64,000 nt of DNA from Caenorhabditis remanei (taxonomy: Eukaryota; Nematoda; Chromadorea; Rhabditida; Rhabditidae), in the NCBI RefSeq assembly GCF_010183535.1, contig NC_071330.1, positions 17,341,717 to 17,405,716 of the forward strand. The letters run 5' to 3'. Position 1 is the first letter of the stretch. Every line of letters starts with the position of its first letter. Positions 21,060-32,900 of this stretch are shown here, piece after piece. Made by a program: the position numbers and the translations under genes. A model generated the notes under the pieces. The model had not been told where the DNA came from. It saw only the letters and a program-made list of their open reading frames with translations, and ran no database searches.

Positions 21060-24000
21060 CTATCTATACAACGAAGCAGAAGTGCACGGCTGTGAGTCAT
21101 CATACTCCATATGGACCTCCTCATGATGGACAACCATTTCATCCGGTGGATATGTATACATCTCCTGATTATACTGATCGTCCTCGTAGATCGGAATCTC
21201 ATCCTCCTCATAGATCGGCTGCTCCTCAACGTCTTGGTGAGAAGATGATGATGGGGGCGGAGCTTCGTGTTGTTGTATGTAGTGAGATGATGGAGGGTGT
21301 GATGATGACGATGAGGATGTGGAAGGGCCGGGGCCCCGATGAATGTAATGAGATGATTGAGGATGGTGGGAAGACGCTGAGGATGTTGATGGTTGTTGTG
21401 GTTGGGATGGTGGTGGAGCAGATGATGATGATGGTGACGTCGATGGAAGTGCGTACTGAAACGATTTCAGTTAAAATATGAATTTTTGGGGTGTTTTAGG
21501 ATACCACTCTTTCAAAGTTTAAGAATTTTGATATGAATCGATTCAGAAAGCCAGGGAAAAGAGAAAATCTTGTTGAAGCTAGGCCCGAAATTCGGTCTGA
21601 AGCGGGTTATGATCTCAAAGTTCCAAAAATCGTTCCTCGTCGTGCAGTGTATCAGTACATTACAATAGACATTCTCCTCGTCTGAGTATATTTTCGAAAA
21701 TTTTCAAGAAAATTCGGAAAATGAACATTTCCAAGCTAGCAGACCAAAATGAGAACTAGCAGACTAATTTCATAGCTAGCAGACAAAAAATAATCAATTT
21801 TGACTGAAAAATCGCAAATTTAAAGTGATTTTCAGCCAAAATTTTGATTTTTAGCGTGATTTTCATAATTTCTAAACTAAAATTACGATTTTCAAGGTTA
21901 TTTCGTTATTTTTGGACGAAAGACACGATTTTTTTCTAGAATCGATTCATATCAAAAAATCTTAAATTTTGGAGTCATTTTTGACAGAAAAATCGCGATT
22001 TTATAATGATTCTCAGACAACATCGTCTAAAATGACACTGTTTGGTATATTTTCCAGCTCAGAATCATTACTTCGAAGTGAGTTACGACGATTTTGAGAA
22101 ATCTGTCTGTTAGTTTATATGTAGAGTCCGGATGTCCTCTTCTACTTTTCTAGCTATCTATTTAGCTTACCGGTCCATCATCCACTTCAATCAGCTCCTC
22201 CTCCTCCCCTTGCTGCTCCCCCTCCTCCTGCATTCTCTGCTGTTGTTCCTGAACCCTCTGATACTTCTGCGCCCACTGTTGATCCCTCTTCAATCGTCTC
22301 TGTTGTTGTAACTCGGCAATCTGCTGGGCACTCAACCTTCTCGGCGGTGGCGCTCCATACCTCGTCATATCGGGTGTCGGCACTACCGGTGTCGCCGAGG
22401 TCGACAGTTTCGCCTCCCCCGGTACATACATAAACGGCCGCTGCTCTTTCTTCCTTCCATCGTAGGCGATCGCGTGCGCCGCGATGGCTCTCATCACTTC
22501 TGGCGGGCAATCTCGAAGCTGTGCGAATCGATCTCGTCGCTTCTTTCTACCACGAACCACTGATTTCGTGGTGTCTCGTGTAGCGGGGGGTGTTGGTAGG
22601 GGTGGCTGAAGGTGGTGGCCTTCGTGTCCCTTCAGAATCCGAGGCCGTTTTGACGGTGGGAGGAGCGGAATCTGTTGGCTGACGACTTGATGAAGAGGAC
22701 GTGCTCGTGGTGGGTCCGGCGCCTTTTGTTGTTGGTAGACACGCATTCGATGCGGTGGGACTTTGGGGGTGCTCTCCACTACCTCCTCCTCCTGATACTG
22801 TATCTCCTCTTCTATCTCATCAATCTCCTCATAAATCAACTCTTCGCCTTCTTGCAACGTCATCTCCTCCACAATCTCCTCCCCTTCGAGCCCGCCCTCT
22901 ATCTCATGACCGATTATTTCTTCTTCCACCACTTCTCCAGTAAGAATATCGTCTTCCTCGTAGATCATTTGCTGGTGGACCTCCTGATGGTGGACCTGCG
23001 GGTGGCCCTGATGATGTGGTCTCCCTTGAATCGCCTGTTGCATCCGCACCTCCTCCGCCTCCACCTCCTCGATATCCCGAGAACTCTGATAATAGAACTT
23101 CCTTATCGGCTCCAAAGGTCTCATTGTGTACGTCTGCGTCGTCTCCACCTGATTAAACTCCTCCATTCTCTTGGTAGCGTGTGCGAACCATTGATCCACT
23201 CGATCTATCCCATCATTTGTCAAATAAAACTCGCGAATCACCCTAGAAACCGTCGCTAGCATCGGATGAGAATGCGCATTGATTCCAAGTCGTCTCATCG
23301 GATTCCACCGTTTGAAATACTCAATATCCGTGAGTTGCAAGTCGAAGAACTCAGCCAACTGATCGTAGCCACACTCGTAACACGCTTCGAAGAACTCCAC
23401 GAAGAACGAGAGCACCTGCTGAGCGTCCTCAGTTCGTAACACTCTCCGAAGTGCACAGACTATATTGAAAGTGTCTATTTCGTTCTCACTGAGTTGCTCC
23501 GCTTTCACCGCCCAATATTCCATTAGAGCCCACTCGCTGATCAACATTTTCGGCTGTTCCTCCTGCCCCTCGTAGTATTTTCTCCCGAGTTCCACCCAGA
23601 TTTCCGATGGATTCGTTAGGAACTCCTTGGGACTTCTTGCGTCGATTATCGTTAAATGCTCCAGAATCACGGGCGGTCCGGTGGCTTGCTCGGTAGTCAT
23701 GTAGAGCATTACACACTTCGGAATATTCATTTGCTCGCCGATCACGTAAACCGTATACTGGACCATTTCGATTTCGTCGAAATCCATAAGAATCATATCG
23801 ATGCATACAGTACCACCGGGACCGAATTTCCCCCAAATCTTCTGCATTTCCAGATTCATATAACCAAATGACATCTTTTTATGATTGTCAAACTCGCTGA
23901 AATTCACTCCAAAAAAGCAGCTCGGTTCGGATTGTTCCACCAACATCCTAACAGAAAGCAACGGATCCATATCCAACGGTTCCATCAGTATCACTCCTTT

Positions 24001-27000
24001 GGCCTCCGAGAAGTTATCCATCAGAAATCCCTCGTACGCCGTCAACTTCTCCACAACGTCCATCGCCATGAACTGATCGTTTCCCAACGATTTCCACTCG
24101 GTAACGTCACAAAACAGCTGGCGTTCCATCGGCGTCATTCGGAGTAAAGGAGTGCCGAAGCGGTGGCCGGTGTGCTCGAGAGTGCCTTTGACATGGACGG
24201 GACCGTATTCGGATTCCTCTCGGATTTCTAGAAAAGCAGAGCAATCGTTCTTATGGCGAGTCATCAGTTGGTGGGGACGCCGTTTCAGGAAGTAGTGCTT
24301 GTCGTAGATGTACGCTCTGGAAAATGACACTTTTATATAAAATTATCAGTTTTTTCATTAATTTTACCTTGCATCAACAGCCAACTGAGCTCCTCGATGA
24401 CCCACACAACTACAATGAAGCAAGTATATCTGTCCGTCCGGATGTCCGTGATCTCCATGAAGCGGTGGGTCGTATCGCTCGAAATTTAGAGAATAAAGCT
24501 TCTCGATTCGTATCATCCACTCCTAAAAACTATTTTTGTAAAAACTCAAAAAAATCCACTTTTCTAACCGAATAGATCTCTTTCGTCTCGAAAAACTCCT
24601 CCACGTGTAGTCCAACACCACCATGAGTTGATATATGTTCGGAGAGTAGTGGATATGATGGGAATGTGGATTTGCAGAAGAAACATGAGAGAATCATCTG
24701 AAAATGGTGGAGTTTTCACCGTTTTTAGCACTGAAAAAGAGCTCAAAACTATAAAAAGTTGCTGAAATCATCTAGATCCTATCACAATGTTTTCTTGGCG
24801 TTTCTAGCGGTTTTGAAATTGCATTTTGCTCCAATTTCTGAGTTTTCCAGCTCAATTTTGATAGAGTTTGTGGAAATAATGCCAAAATTCATCTCAGATT
24901 ACCAATTTTCGGCCGTTTTGAGTTATTTTTTGTGGTTTTCAGCCGAATTTTGATGAAAATGGCTTCTTGAAGCAATTATCAGTGAAAAAATAAGTTTCTT
25001 AGCTCAGAAACCGTATCATACAGATTATTTAGTGTTAAAGTTTATTTTGCTACATTTTCTGCGTTTCAGGCTCAAATTCAATAGATTTTATGAAAATATT
25101 GCCAAAATCCATTTCAGATTACTGATTTCTGGCCATTTTCAGTTATGTTCAGCCTAATTTAGCTGAAAATTGTCTAGAAATTGTTGAGAATCGAACTCAA
25201 ATGATTTACAGCAAAGACTTTTTACAGAAATCGCTTATTTTGTGTTAAAATGTGCGATTTTAGTAGTTTTTCTTACCAAAACCCTTGAATCCTCTGGCCT
25301 CCAATCCGGATGCGCCTTCTTCAAATGCATAGATCTCGTCGATCGACTCCACCCTTTCCACGTACAACCCGGATAATGACACGCGTAAGTTCCATTCGAA
25401 TTGTAGCCGGGCGCCGATTTCTTTCTCTCCGCGTGCTCATTCGGATGCACTTTTTTCATATGAACACTCCTCGACGCTCTATAATTCCCACGCCATGTAC
25501 ACCCTGGTACATTGCATGCGAATGGTGGCACGTATGCATCTGGGTCTAGATATACACCGTCTTTGGAAATTCTCTCTAGAATGAATCTCGCCGGTTTCTT
25601 CCATTCCGGATGTATCGCTTTCATGTGATCCATTCGAATCGATCGGTAGCCGCCTTTCCATCCGCAGTCCGGAATGTAACATTTATATTTTCCGGTTACG
25701 TCTCCGATGATTAGACGGTCCGGCACTACTTTATCAGTGAAGCGGCGAGATGGAGTGCCACGTTGCTTCATTGGACTGAGTCTCTGAAAAATCATTGTTT
25801 TTAGACTGAAAATACATTTTTTTTTTTAAGATTGAAAATACATTATCATTATACCAAGGGTCTGCTAGCTCTTGAGCATTGGTCTGCTAGCTCTTGAGCA
25901 TTGCAACGTGGCAATCGCAAACTGTCTATTTTTCGCATTTTCGAGTAAAAAGCTCGAAGTTTTTCTCCGAATATAGCTATTGATCAGAATTGTCAAATCA
26001 AAAATGACAAAAAATGCGACGTTTTCCTGTTTTTCGCAAGTTTTTGCATTGGTCTGCTAGCTATTCACGTTGGTCTGCTAGAGTTTTCAACAGAAAAACC
26101 GGAGAAATGCGACTCCTGGAGAAAAATCAGCCGAAACTGGCATTTTCCACTGGAAAATTCGCAAAACCACTTATTTTTCAATAAAAGCTTAAATATAAAG
26201 CGAATTTTGCAGATTTTTACTGAAAAATCGGTGTTTTCTCGGGAATTCCCAGTGAAAAGCAATTGGATTGAAGCTGAAAAATGTAGATTGATCATTATAA
26301 ACTATTCGGACTCGATTTTTATGATTTCGGTGTCCTGAAGCTAGAAGACCAATGTTGGGAGCTAGCAGACCAAAGCCAATCGCTAGCAGACCAACGTTGA
26401 GAACTAGCAGACCAAAGCCAATCGCTAGCAGACCAACGTTGAGAACATTTTCCACTTGGGAGCACCAAATTAGTGATAGAAACCACCAATTTCTGCTCGA
26501 AAATCACGATTTTGAGCTCTCTTACCTTTTCGACGTCTCCATTTTCTTCTTCATTATCAATGATCACTTCCTCTCCAACAACCATCGATCCACCCTCCTC
26601 CATCATCATCATATCGTTAGAAACCATCGGATAATTGACATCTCGTCGCACGAATTCCCCAACAGACGTCGCCTCATCAATAATACCCAGATCATGAAGT
26701 CGTGACGCTTCTCGATCGGTTCCTGGAAATGCTTGGAGAGGTTGAGGACCGATATTAAATTCTAGAATAAAAAATTACTGAGAGCAGAATCATCAATCGA
26801 GTCGACAATTGTCTTCGGTCGTTTTCTACCGCCTAGAAGCTGTTTCGTGGTGACACGTGCCGGTATCACTTCATTTTCAGCGGGTTTCAACGAGTCGAAT
26901 TCTTCTTTTCGTGGGCGCCCCTGAATTTTCGAAAATCAACGAAAAAAAAATCAATTATCTACGAACTCTTCCTCTTGGCGTCGACACTGAGCCTTCTGGT

Positions 27001-27140
27001 TTCGGATGTTTGTGCCTTCTATGTGCTCCGAGACTTCTTTCAGACTTCCCAACCCATTCACATTGATCGCATTGGAATCCCGCGGGCACTTCGATTGATG
27101 CGTCGAAATTTACGACATCAATCTCCTCCTCTTGTTCCAT
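21060..27140 (-). CDS. attf-3: AT-hook and C2H2 zinc-finger protein, probable ATTF-3
   Basis: Exons (minus): 27140-26967, 26920-26779 (or -26830), 26761-26526, 25783-25277, 24697-24569, 24522-24368, 24316-22171 and 21455-21060; about 1,294 aa (17 fewer with the alternative donor). It has a C2H2 finger CDQCEWVGKSERSLGAHRRH, an AT-hook formed across intron 1 (PRGRGRPRKEE), an acidic stretch, three C-x4-C fingers (CYIPDC, CNVPGC, CHYPGC), a further C2H2 (CFFCKSTFPSYPLLSEHISTH), then a C-x-C...C...HTGH region (HCSCVGHRGAQ to HTGHRFG) resembling WRKY/FLYWCH or MULE-type DNA-binding domains. A long unrecognised domain, a Glu/Gln-rich part and a Ser/His/Pro tail follow. Likely a nuclear DNA-binding protein. 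The symbol rests on the AT-hook, the fingers and the position between spt-4 and mrpl-40, from memory of C. elegans. Splicing at exon 2/3 is unusual. Confidence 0.75.
21500..21985. repeat. Inverted repeat in attf-3 intron 7
   Basis: AATTTTGATATGAATCGATT at about 21,526 is mirrored by AATCGATTCATATCAAAAAA near 21,941. Three CTAGCAGAC copies sit between, at about 21,738, 21,760 and 21,777. Diverged MITE. Confidence 0.55.
24860..25145. repeat. Direct duplication in attf-3 intron 4
   Basis: The block around 24,870-24,925 (ATGCCAAAATTCATCTCAGA, TTTTCGGCCGTTTTGAGTTA) is repeated, diverged, at about 25,090-25,145 (TTGCCAAAATCCATTTCAGA, TTCTGGCCATTTTCAGTTA). An old tandem duplication of about 220 bp. 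Confidence 0.55.
25858..26445. repeat. CTAGCAGACC words in both orientations, attf-3 intron 3
   Basis: Complement copies (GGTCTGCTAGCTCTTGAGCA) at about 25,859 and 25,880 and near 26,050-26,085; forward copies at about 26,340, 26,362, 26,384, 26,404 and 26,426, alternating with the phrase CAATCG. The blocks flank about 430 bp of intron. Confidence 0.8.
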
Positions 27141-27964
27141 TTTCTGTGTTGTCTGAATTATTTATATTTTTCTGTTGCTATTTTTCTATGAGGTTTTCTA
27201 TAAATTTCAGCTTTTTCGTGGACTTGCGAACGGAATGTTTCAAATTCGGTAACGAGAGACAACGGGAAAATTAGAGAGTGCAGAGAAAAATAATAAACAA
27301 CAAACGGTGGAGTGTCGTTGCCAACGCGGAGTGTCGTTGCGTATCGGTCGTTGCGAGACCCTAGAGGATGGGAAACGCTATGCGCCTTTAATTTATTTTT
27401 CTATTTTGCACGATTTTTAAGCTTTTATTGGGGTTTTCAAGATGAAGCGTGCGGAAAATTGTAAAAATAAGTTGTTTTTCGTTGTTTTCAAGGCTGGAAA
27501 ACCACTTCTTCGCGGAAAATATGTTAATTTCCTGCGGAAACTGGTAGTTTGAAGTTTCACTCCCATTAGAAAAATTAGAAAAATCATATCCCGATAATCA
27601 TTACAATTCAGGCTTTGAAAACAAGGTGTTTATGTTGAAAACGACGTTTATTCGGCTAAAGAACGTTATTTTTAGCTCTAAACTCGTATTTCTATCCAAA
27701 ATCTTCGTTTTTCTTCGATAATTTTTATCTTTGCCCTGAGTTTTATTCTTGGCTTATTTTTCTCATTTTGTTAAGTTTAAAAACTTTTCTGGCGTTTGTA
27801 CATTTAGATACTAAAACTATTGTTTTCAGCTCAAAACCCTTCATATTCTATTACTCAATTTGCATTTCTAATTAAAAATCCAAAAAAAATCGAATTGGAA
27901 AAATAATTCATTAATAAATTATGACACAAACTACACGATTCTTCGTTCCAAAATCACAAATAAT

Positions 27965-28514
27965 TCAGAGATCCTTGATTTTTTGACCCAACTCCTCCAC
28001 AACCTTCTTTTCCTGGACATCCCTTTTGATATACTTGAGGGATCCTTTTCGCGTTTGACTGTACTTGAAATTGGTCTGAAACATTGACTTTTTTGCTCAA
28101 AACCATCCATTTTTTCTCAAAAACTCACTAAAAACGTCGATTCCACCGTGAATTGAGTGCCCGGCTGGTCTGGATGCTGCTTTTTCAGATGAGACATCAT
28201 ATTCTCCATACTTCGTCCACCCCACTGACAATTCTTCACAGTGCATATCCATTTCGGCGGTTTTTGTTTCTTCATCGTCACTTTTCGACTGTTTTTATAG
28301 ATTTTTTGCTGCTCTTTGATATATTGTTGTATTACTTCCGCCTCATATTGATTAGTAGGAGCTGGGGATGGTTTGGAGTCTGAAATTTGGTTTTTAGACT
28401 AGAAAAATCGATTTTCAGGGAAAAAATTAAACTTTTTCACAAAAACTCACCAATTTCCATACCACTTGATCCCACATCATCGATTTCCTCCTCTTCTTCA
28501 AAAATGGTGTCCAT
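27965..28514 (-). CDS. Small single C2H2 zinc-finger protein
   Basis: Exons (minus): 28514-28451, 28379-28129 and 28075-27965; in phase, 141 aa. An acidic start (MDTIFEEEEEIDDVG) is followed by a basic helix and one finger, CTVKNCQWGGRSMENMMSHL...H, with the same C-x4-C-x12-H-x4-H spacing and W-G after the second Cys as the three fingers of the neighbouring attf-3-like gene. The tail is lysine-rich (YIKRDVQEKKVVEELGQKIK). It lies 825 bp upstream of attf-3 on the same strand and divergent to mrpl-40. Probably derived from, or a source of, the attf-3 finger module. No function is assigned. Confidence 0.75.
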
Positions 28515-28780
28515 TTTGCAATATTTTGTGCGGTTTTTAGAAATGAAAATGACTAGAAATGTTGAGTGCAAAAAAGAAGAGTGAGAGGACGCGTAGATCA
28601 AATAGTTTGTGGAGACGCAGCGTTCTTAGGGGGGTGGGATGTCGGAGTGTCGTTTGGTAAGGAGGCTCGGGCTCTTTAAATCTAAAAACCTTGTAAAATC
28701 CTTTCTTTTCGCTCTATTTCGATATTTTTTTGAATTAAAAAAAACTTCTTTTTTTTCTCCTAATTCATCTATTTTCAGAA
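28515..28780. promoter_or_regulatory. Bidirectional promoter, zinc-finger gene / mrpl-40
   Basis: Only 266 bp separate the two divergent ATGs. The interval contains GGAGTGTCGTTTGG at 28,645; similar words (GGAGTGTCGTTGC) occur at about 27,310 and 27,331 upstream of attf-3, and the complement AACGACACTCC at about 39,953. A pyrimidine-rich stretch ending TATTTTCAG precedes the mrpl-40 ATG and could be an SL acceptor. Confidence 0.5.
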
Positions 28781-29721
28781 ATGAGTCTTCTATCAAATCT
28801 CGCGCGACTCTCACTTCTTCCAACTCGATCCCTCCATCAAACAATCCCAAATGCATCGTCGGTCTTCATGAAAAGACAGAAGAAAATTGATCCGGAGGTG
28901 AGAAAATTACTGAAAATCATGATTTTTATGCCAAAAATGTTGATTTTTCCATTAAAACCCTCTCATTTCCCATATTTACAGGTAGCAAAACAACGAGAAG
29001 CTCGTCGTCGTAAGCGTCTCGAGAAGGATATCCGCCAGATGCAGAAGCACTCGAAGAAACCGAAACCAGTCGATGAGCTCACTCTCGATGTGAAATCTGC
29101 TAAAAATATTGAGTGAGTTGGGTGGAAATTTGCATTGGTCTGCTAGCTCCTGACGTTGGTCTGCTAGCTCTTGATGTTGGTCTGCTAGCGATTTTCATTA
29201 GTCTGCTAGCTCTCGACGAGGTTACGCATGACTGTATTGGGCTTGTATTGTGGTGTCTCTGAGAACATCTCCAAGATTAATATCTGAAATTACAGAGAAC
29301 GCCGCCGACCGCCCACCAAGCTCACTTTGGAGGAAATCGACGAGAGAGCGATTGCGTTGAAGGTAATAGTTGGGAAATGGTCAAAATGAGCAGAAAATGC
29401 CAAAATTTTATTTGAAAATTTGTGAAAACTGTGATTTCAATCTATTTTTCACAATTTTCGTTAATTTTTCAGAACTACTCTCGCTCCCGCCTCGCCCTGC
29501 AACGAGAAGACGACAAATGGATTCGCGGAGCCATCGAATCGCAACGAAAAGCGCTCGCCGAGCTGAAAAAGTTGTCTCCTGAGCTGTACACTTCCGCCGT
29601 CCAACCAGCCGCCAACGATTTGCCACTGACGATCCATGGACCCTCTCTGACGCCGCCAATCAAGAATTATGAGGCACCCGATGGAGATTATATCGATACG
29701 ACGAGAAATTGGGCGTCTTAA
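28781..29721 (+). CDS. mrpl-40: Mitochondrial ribosomal protein L40
   Basis: Four exons 28781-28897, 28982-29112, 29296-29362 and 29473-29721; in phase, 187 aa. The N-terminus MSLLSNLARLSLLPTRSLHQ is a typical mitochondrial targeting sequence. Next comes a basic stretch (AKQREARRRKRLEKDIRQMQ), then LTLEEIDERAIALKNYSRSR and an acidic/proline C-terminus ending YIDTTRNWAS. It acts in the large subunit of the mitochondrial ribosome. Intron 2 carries four complement copies of the CTAGCAGACC word (29,130-29,210). The first exon plus the start of intron 1 is duplicated at 48,552-48,676. Convergent with pck-1. Confidence 0.88.
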
Positions 29722-29928
29722 TTCTTAAATTACCTTTTTTCCTATTTTTACTGTGTTTATGGGTATTTTGTTCGTTTGTTTGTAGTTTTTTGTGTTGATT
29801 TTATTGTAGAATAGAACTAGATTTATTATATTAAAAATTCATAGCGATTCGATTCTAACGAAGCAATTATATAATGTACAAATTTTTTAGTTGAAAATTT
29901 AAGAGAAAATCAATAGAGAAATTGAGAT

Positions 29929-32900
29929 TTAAATGGAATGAACTCTCTTCTCGAGTTTATCCAGCTCATCACGAATCGGTTGTGGAAGATCCGAGCCGAC
30001 TTGGGAGTCCAAGAAGTGTCTGCTCTCGTCGATGTCCTCTTCCCAGTATGGTTTCGGGATGCTCATCAACTCATTCCAATCGATACGTGCGAGTCCGTCG
30101 AGATTGATGGTGCCACGTTTTGGCACGTATCCGATGGCAGTCTCGACCTGAAATAATTGAATTTGGTTTGAGCGCTAAAGTAGTGGTGGAAGGAAGGTTT
30201 ATTACGCGCGCCTGTTCCATACTGTTTAGTGCGAGTGTAGTTCAGGTGGTTAAGCTTTTGGCTTTTGCGCGAGGGTTGTGGGGTTCGATTCCCGGTGCGG
30301 TCAAAAGGTTTTTTGCTTTTTTGTTTTCGCTAGAAATGATAGAAATGAGTTACACAAACACACAGACAGACTAAAACGGAAAATGGAGCCTCCCTCGGCT
30401 TGTTTTCAGCGAACAAAAAAGGGTCCGGGGTTCTATTCCTGTTAGAGCCAAACTTTAAAAAAAACTTTTTTTGGTTGTTTCCCTACTCACCGCAATATCG
30501 TCATCTCCAGAAACTCGTCTCAAAATCCAATCCAAAACACGAATATTGTCTCCAAATCCTGGCCACAAGAACTTGTGATCCTTCGTCTCACGGAACCAAT
30601 TGACATGGAAGATCTTCGGCGCCTTATTCGGTGCCTTGCCCAACTTGATCCAATGCTCCAAATACTTTCCATAGTTGTATCCCATGAATGGCCGCATCGC
30701 CATCGGATCGTGCATCACATTCTTACCGGTGAACTCTGCGGCGGCGGTGGTCTCCGATTTGACGAGAGCACCGACGAGGATTCCGTGCTCCCAGGAGAAC
30801 GACTCGAATACCAATGGCACTCCTTCTGGACGACGTCCACCGAACACGATGGCATCGATTGGCACTCCTTGTGGAGCTTCCCAATCTGGATGAATAGTTG
30901 GGCATTGTGAGGCTGGGGCGGTGAAACGAGAGTTCGGATGGGCGGCCTTTCCTTCGTCTCCAATGTGCCAACGGTCTCCCAACCAGTTGGTGATCTCCAA
31001 GTTTTTCAATTGCTCATCAGAATAGCCCTTCGCCTCCTTCAACTCCTTCTCAAGACCCTCCCAGAAGTATTCGCCGTCGGCGGTCTCTGCGACATTTGTG
31101 AAGATTGAGTTCTTCTGGAAAGACTCCATTGCCATTGCATTTGTCTTGTGGGAAGTTCCAGGGGCGACACCGAAGAATCCGGCTTCCGGATTGATTGCGT
31201 AGAGGCGACCGTCCTCTCCGAACTTCATCCATGCGATGTCATCTCCGACGACACGGACTTTCCAGCCGGGTACTGTGGGGGTAAGCATGGCAAGGTTGGT
31301 CTTTCCGCAGGCGGATGGGAAGGCGGCAGCGATGAACTTTTCTTGACCTTCTGGGTTGGTGACTCCCATGATCTGGAAGGATTTAGTTTATTGGTTATGG
31401 TTTGATATCGGCTAGGATCGGCTCAGATAGGTTATGACAGGCTGAGATCGTTCAAGATCGGTTGAGATCGGTTGTGATCGGCAAAGATAGGTTGACCTAG
31501 CAGACCAAAGTCAGGAGATTGCGGACCAATGTTGAGAATTCACCACTCTTAACGAAGGCCAGACAAGTTTTAATCGAAAAATTCCAAAATTAGTAAGGTC
31601 TCTTGAGGGGCAAATGTCAAAACGATAAAGATCTGCATAGTTCCAAATCTAAGAATTCCAAAATGTATTCAAATTTTTCAGAAACTTCTAGGAATCTGGA
31701 AAACTTGCCCAAAGTTTGAGCCCTTACACCAGCGGAGTCTTGGTAGCCTATCACAACTGATCTTAAACGATCTTAAACGATCTCAGCCTGTCATAACCTT
31801 TCTGAGCCGATCTTAGCCGACCTCAACCGATATTAGTCTATCTTTACTAATCTGAGACATTCTACTCAGAGCCTACTCACCAACATGTGCTCAGCGAGCC
31901 ATCCCTCATCTCTACCAATATTACAAGCGATACGAAGAGCGAAGCACTTCTTTCCCAAAATTGAGTTTCCTCCGTATCCGGATCCAAACGACCAGATCTC
32001 ACGCTCCTTTGGACGATGGGCAATCATCACTTTGTCTGGGTTGCATGGCCAGTGGTTTATCACCTTTTCTGAAATTTAGGGGAATTTACAATCTGAAAAA
32101 ATATGAGTGACTCACGTTTAACTGGACGTGGAAGTCCAACAGAGTGGATGCATCTCACGAAATCTTGGTCACCGAGAGCGTCGAGAACCTTCTGTCCCAT
32201 ACGAGTCATGGTACGCATGCAAAGGACGACGTATGAAGAATCAGTCAACTCGATACCGATCTTCGAGAGTGGTCCACCAATTGGTCCCATCGAGTATGGA
32301 ACAACGTACATCGGACGTCCAGCCATACATCCTGGGAAGCGAGCGTCAAGCTCCACACCGAACTGCTCCTCACTCATCCATTGTCCCATGATTGGGCGGA
32401 CACCGTCTGGGGTGTGGCACACAGAGTCGTACTTGTCCTTGGTGACCATCCATGTCTTCGATTCGACACGGGCGACGTCGCGTGGATCGGTACGGCAGAG
32501 ATAGCTGGAAAGTTTCAGGGGTTTTGAGACGTCCAGACAAACCTAAACCGCTCAAGGCCAACCTAAGGGAATAGCTAGCAGACCAACGACAGGAGCTAGC
32601 AGACCAAATTTGTTTTTTTTTCGGTTTTCGGCATGTTTTTAAGCAAAAAATTACAAATTTTGACTGAATATTGCGGCTTGCCACCGGAATTATTCGGCGT
32701 AGCCTTTTTCAATTTACCGCCAAGCCTAACCTAGCTTAGGTGAGATTTTTGACCAGCAATATATCTTTTGACTCCTAAAACCACTAGGATCAATTTCTTC
32801 ATCGGCCTCTCTTTTTGAAGATCAAATTACCTCCTCCCCTCTAAAAATCATAGTTCAAAGTGATAAACAATCGTGTTTATTATTGGTCCCCCTTCCCCCA

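Noticed and set aside
22675..23259. 194-aa plus-strand ORF
   Set aside because: Antisense shadow of the Glu/Gln-rich exon 7 of the attf-3-like gene.
30231..30303. Functional tRNA gene in pck-1 intron 4
   Set aside because: Promoter boxes are present, but the acceptor stem does not pair and the T-stem contains a mismatch.
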